A DNA stretch of 40,580 nucleotides, from positions 1 through 40,580 of the forward strand of contig JACQJD010000037.1 of the NCBI GenBank assembly GCA_016198185.1, given 5' to 3'. The notes under the pieces are model-generated. The model ran no database searches. It saw nothing but the letters and a program-made list of their open reading frames with translations, and was not told the DNA's origin. Of this stretch, positions 39,677-40,580 are shown piece after piece (position 1 is the first letter of the stretch; every line of letters begins with the position of its first letter). The translations under genes were made by a program, and so were the position numbers. The stretch is from Deltaproteobacteria bacterium. Lineage in GTDB: Bacteria > Bdellovibrionota > JACOXK01 > 2-02-FULL-40-11.

Positions 39677-40524
39677 ACTCCTTTTAATAAGTGAAGGAGC
39701 GTTTCATATAAATCTGTATGTTTAAATTGATATCCTGCCTCTTGCAATCGCTTGGGTAGGACTTGGGCACTTGAGAAAATGACTTCTTGAGCCATTTCTC
39801 CCATGGCCAAACGAGCCAAAAAAGCCGGTGTTCTTAAAAAAAGAGGTTTTTTTAAAGTGCGCGCCAATGTCTTAGAAAATTCAATATTAGAAACAGACCG
39901 AGGGGATACAAAATTAAAGGGCCCTTCTAAAGAAGGATACCTTAATAAAAAATCAATGATTCTTGGAACCTCTTCTATGGAGATCCAGCTCATCATCTGC
40001 GTACCACTGCCCATTGAACTGCCAATCCCCCAACGAAATAGTGGCGTGAGGCGCGCCAACATGCCCCCTTGACCACTCAGCACCACACCGAATCTCATCA
40101 TCACAACTCGAAGTCCATATTCTTTGGCTCTCATTGCCTCACGTTCCCAATCCTGGACAACCTTTGCCAAGAATCCTCCACCGACAGGACTTTGCTCGTC
40201 CAATCTCTCTTGGGGACGATTCCCATAATATCCGACCGCGGATGCGCTGAATAATATTTTGGGACGTTCTTTGAGAGAACCTATCGCCGCACACAGTTTG
40301 CGCGTTCCTTCAATTCTACTGTTACGAATTTTATTTTTTTGAAGAGAGGTCCACCGATGAGCGGCAACATTTTCTCCCGCCAAATGAATAATGATATCTT
40401 TATGCTCAAGTTGAGACGCAAGATCCTCTTGACGATCAATGGCTGTCACCCGATGAGATTTAGAAAAAAAGGAAACCAACGCCGACCCAATTAAACCGGA
40501 GGCACCCGTAATGGCAATATTCAT
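39673..40524 (-). CDS. NAD(P)-dependent SDR epimerase, TIGR01777/YfcH type
   Basis: Extended short-chain dehydrogenase of 283 residues; the family is widespread but its substrate is unknown. Rossmann motif GASGLIGS at residues 7-14, then IIHLAGENVAAHRW and FSASAVGYYG with the catalytic Tyr-type segment (YYGNRPQE). The C-terminal DUF1731 block is present (LARTLKKPLFLRTPAFLARLAMGEMAQEVIFSSAQVLPKRLQEAGY, cited here only as position about 225-270). In most sequenced bacteria this protein stands in unrelated contexts. Here it follows another gene by 3 nt and overlaps the next by 4 nt, so it is the middle of a small operon. ATG 40524 is the natural start (MNIAITGASG). Confidence 0.92.
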   Translation of the reverse strand: MNIAITGASGLIGSALVSFFSKSHRVTAIDRQEDLASQLEHKDIIIHLAGENVAAHRWTSLQKNKIRNSRIEGTRKLCAAIGSLKERPKILFSASAVGYYGNRPQERLDEQSPVGGGFLAKVVQDWEREAMRAKEYGLRVVMMRFGVVLSGQGGMLARLTPLFRWGIGSSMGSGTQMMSWISIEEVPRIIDFLLRYPSLEGPFNFVSPRSVSNIEFSKTLARTLKKPLFLRTPAFLARLAMGEMAQEVIFSSAQVLPKRLQEAGYQFKHTDLYETLLHLLKGV

Positions 40525-40527
40525 TCG

Positions 40528-40580
40528 TTACAAATCTAAAATATAGGCGAACATCAGTGGTGCTACAATAGAGGCATCAG
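40528..40580 (-). CDS. 3' end of an unidentified gene (cut by window edge)
   Basis: On the minus strand a frame enters from the edge and ends at TAA 40530-40528, encoding DASIVAPLMFAYILDL as its last residues. It ends 3 nt before the epimerase ATG, which fits an operon. The other two frames carry stops. The family cannot be named from 16 residues. Confidence 0.45.
   Translation of the reverse strand, partial: DASIVAPLMFAYILDL

Overview
The window looks like a piece of chromosome from an AT-rich Gram-negative bacterium, most likely of the broad deltaproteobacterial / Bdellovibrionota-Myxococcota type. The reasons are lipoproteins with lipoboxes, an outer-membrane-barrel-like protein ending in Phe, Fis-type sigma-54 activators, hybrid histidine kinases, c-di-GMP proteins and an FHA-TPR protein. 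The lineage is inferred from gene style only. No rRNA, tRNA, CRISPR array, integrase or transposase was found.

Layout. 1-3033 (minus): partial thiamine pyrophosphokinase gene and valS. 3171-8536 (plus): signalling block with a receiver-GGDEF diguanylate cyclase, a lone solute-binding lipoprotein, a receiver-GAF-PAS histidine kinase, then a 216-bp MITE-like palindrome, uppP (apparently starting at ATT) and a CheY-like receiver. 8591-11353: uvrA. 11580-14341: a sigma-54 activator followed by a degenerate paralogue that has lost the ATPase and sigma-54-contact parts. 14355-14726: PilZ protein. 14795-19905: tight four-gene propionyl-CoA carboxylase / methylmalonyl-CoA mutase operon. 20051-24474: unrecognised secreted proteins, including a three-gene cassette bracketed by an exact 37-bp direct repeat. 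24549-26432: NlpD-like lipoprotein, DAHP synthase and apt. 26480-28890: decayed cysteine desulfurase gene, LysR regulator and small secreted proteins. 29277-34353: FHA-TPR operon, transglutaminase-like barrel protein, a 4-TM protein and a 27-codon membrane peptide. 34354-40580: housekeeping genes rimO, ftsK and suhB, a secreted protein, an SDR epimerase and the tail of another gene.

How it fits together. Three near-perfect sigma-54 (-24/-12) promoters were found in the regions examined (13281-13296 plus, 31224-31239 minus, 34167-34182 plus). They lie directly in front of the degenerate activator, the VCBS-like/FHA-TPR operon and the 27-aa membrane peptide. With the intact activator at 11580 they suggest a local sigma-54 circuit with a built-in non-catalytic paralogue. 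A second theme is transcript architecture: at least seven genes (valS, uvrA, pilZ, pccB, apt, lysR, suhB) have a good -35/-10 promoter whose -10 ends only 6-11 nt before the start codon and no Shine-Dalgarno sequence. They are probably leaderless or nearly so, and two divergent pairs share overlapping -35 boxes. Genes inside operons and many secreted-protein genes use normal Shine-Dalgarno starts or ATGA overlaps.
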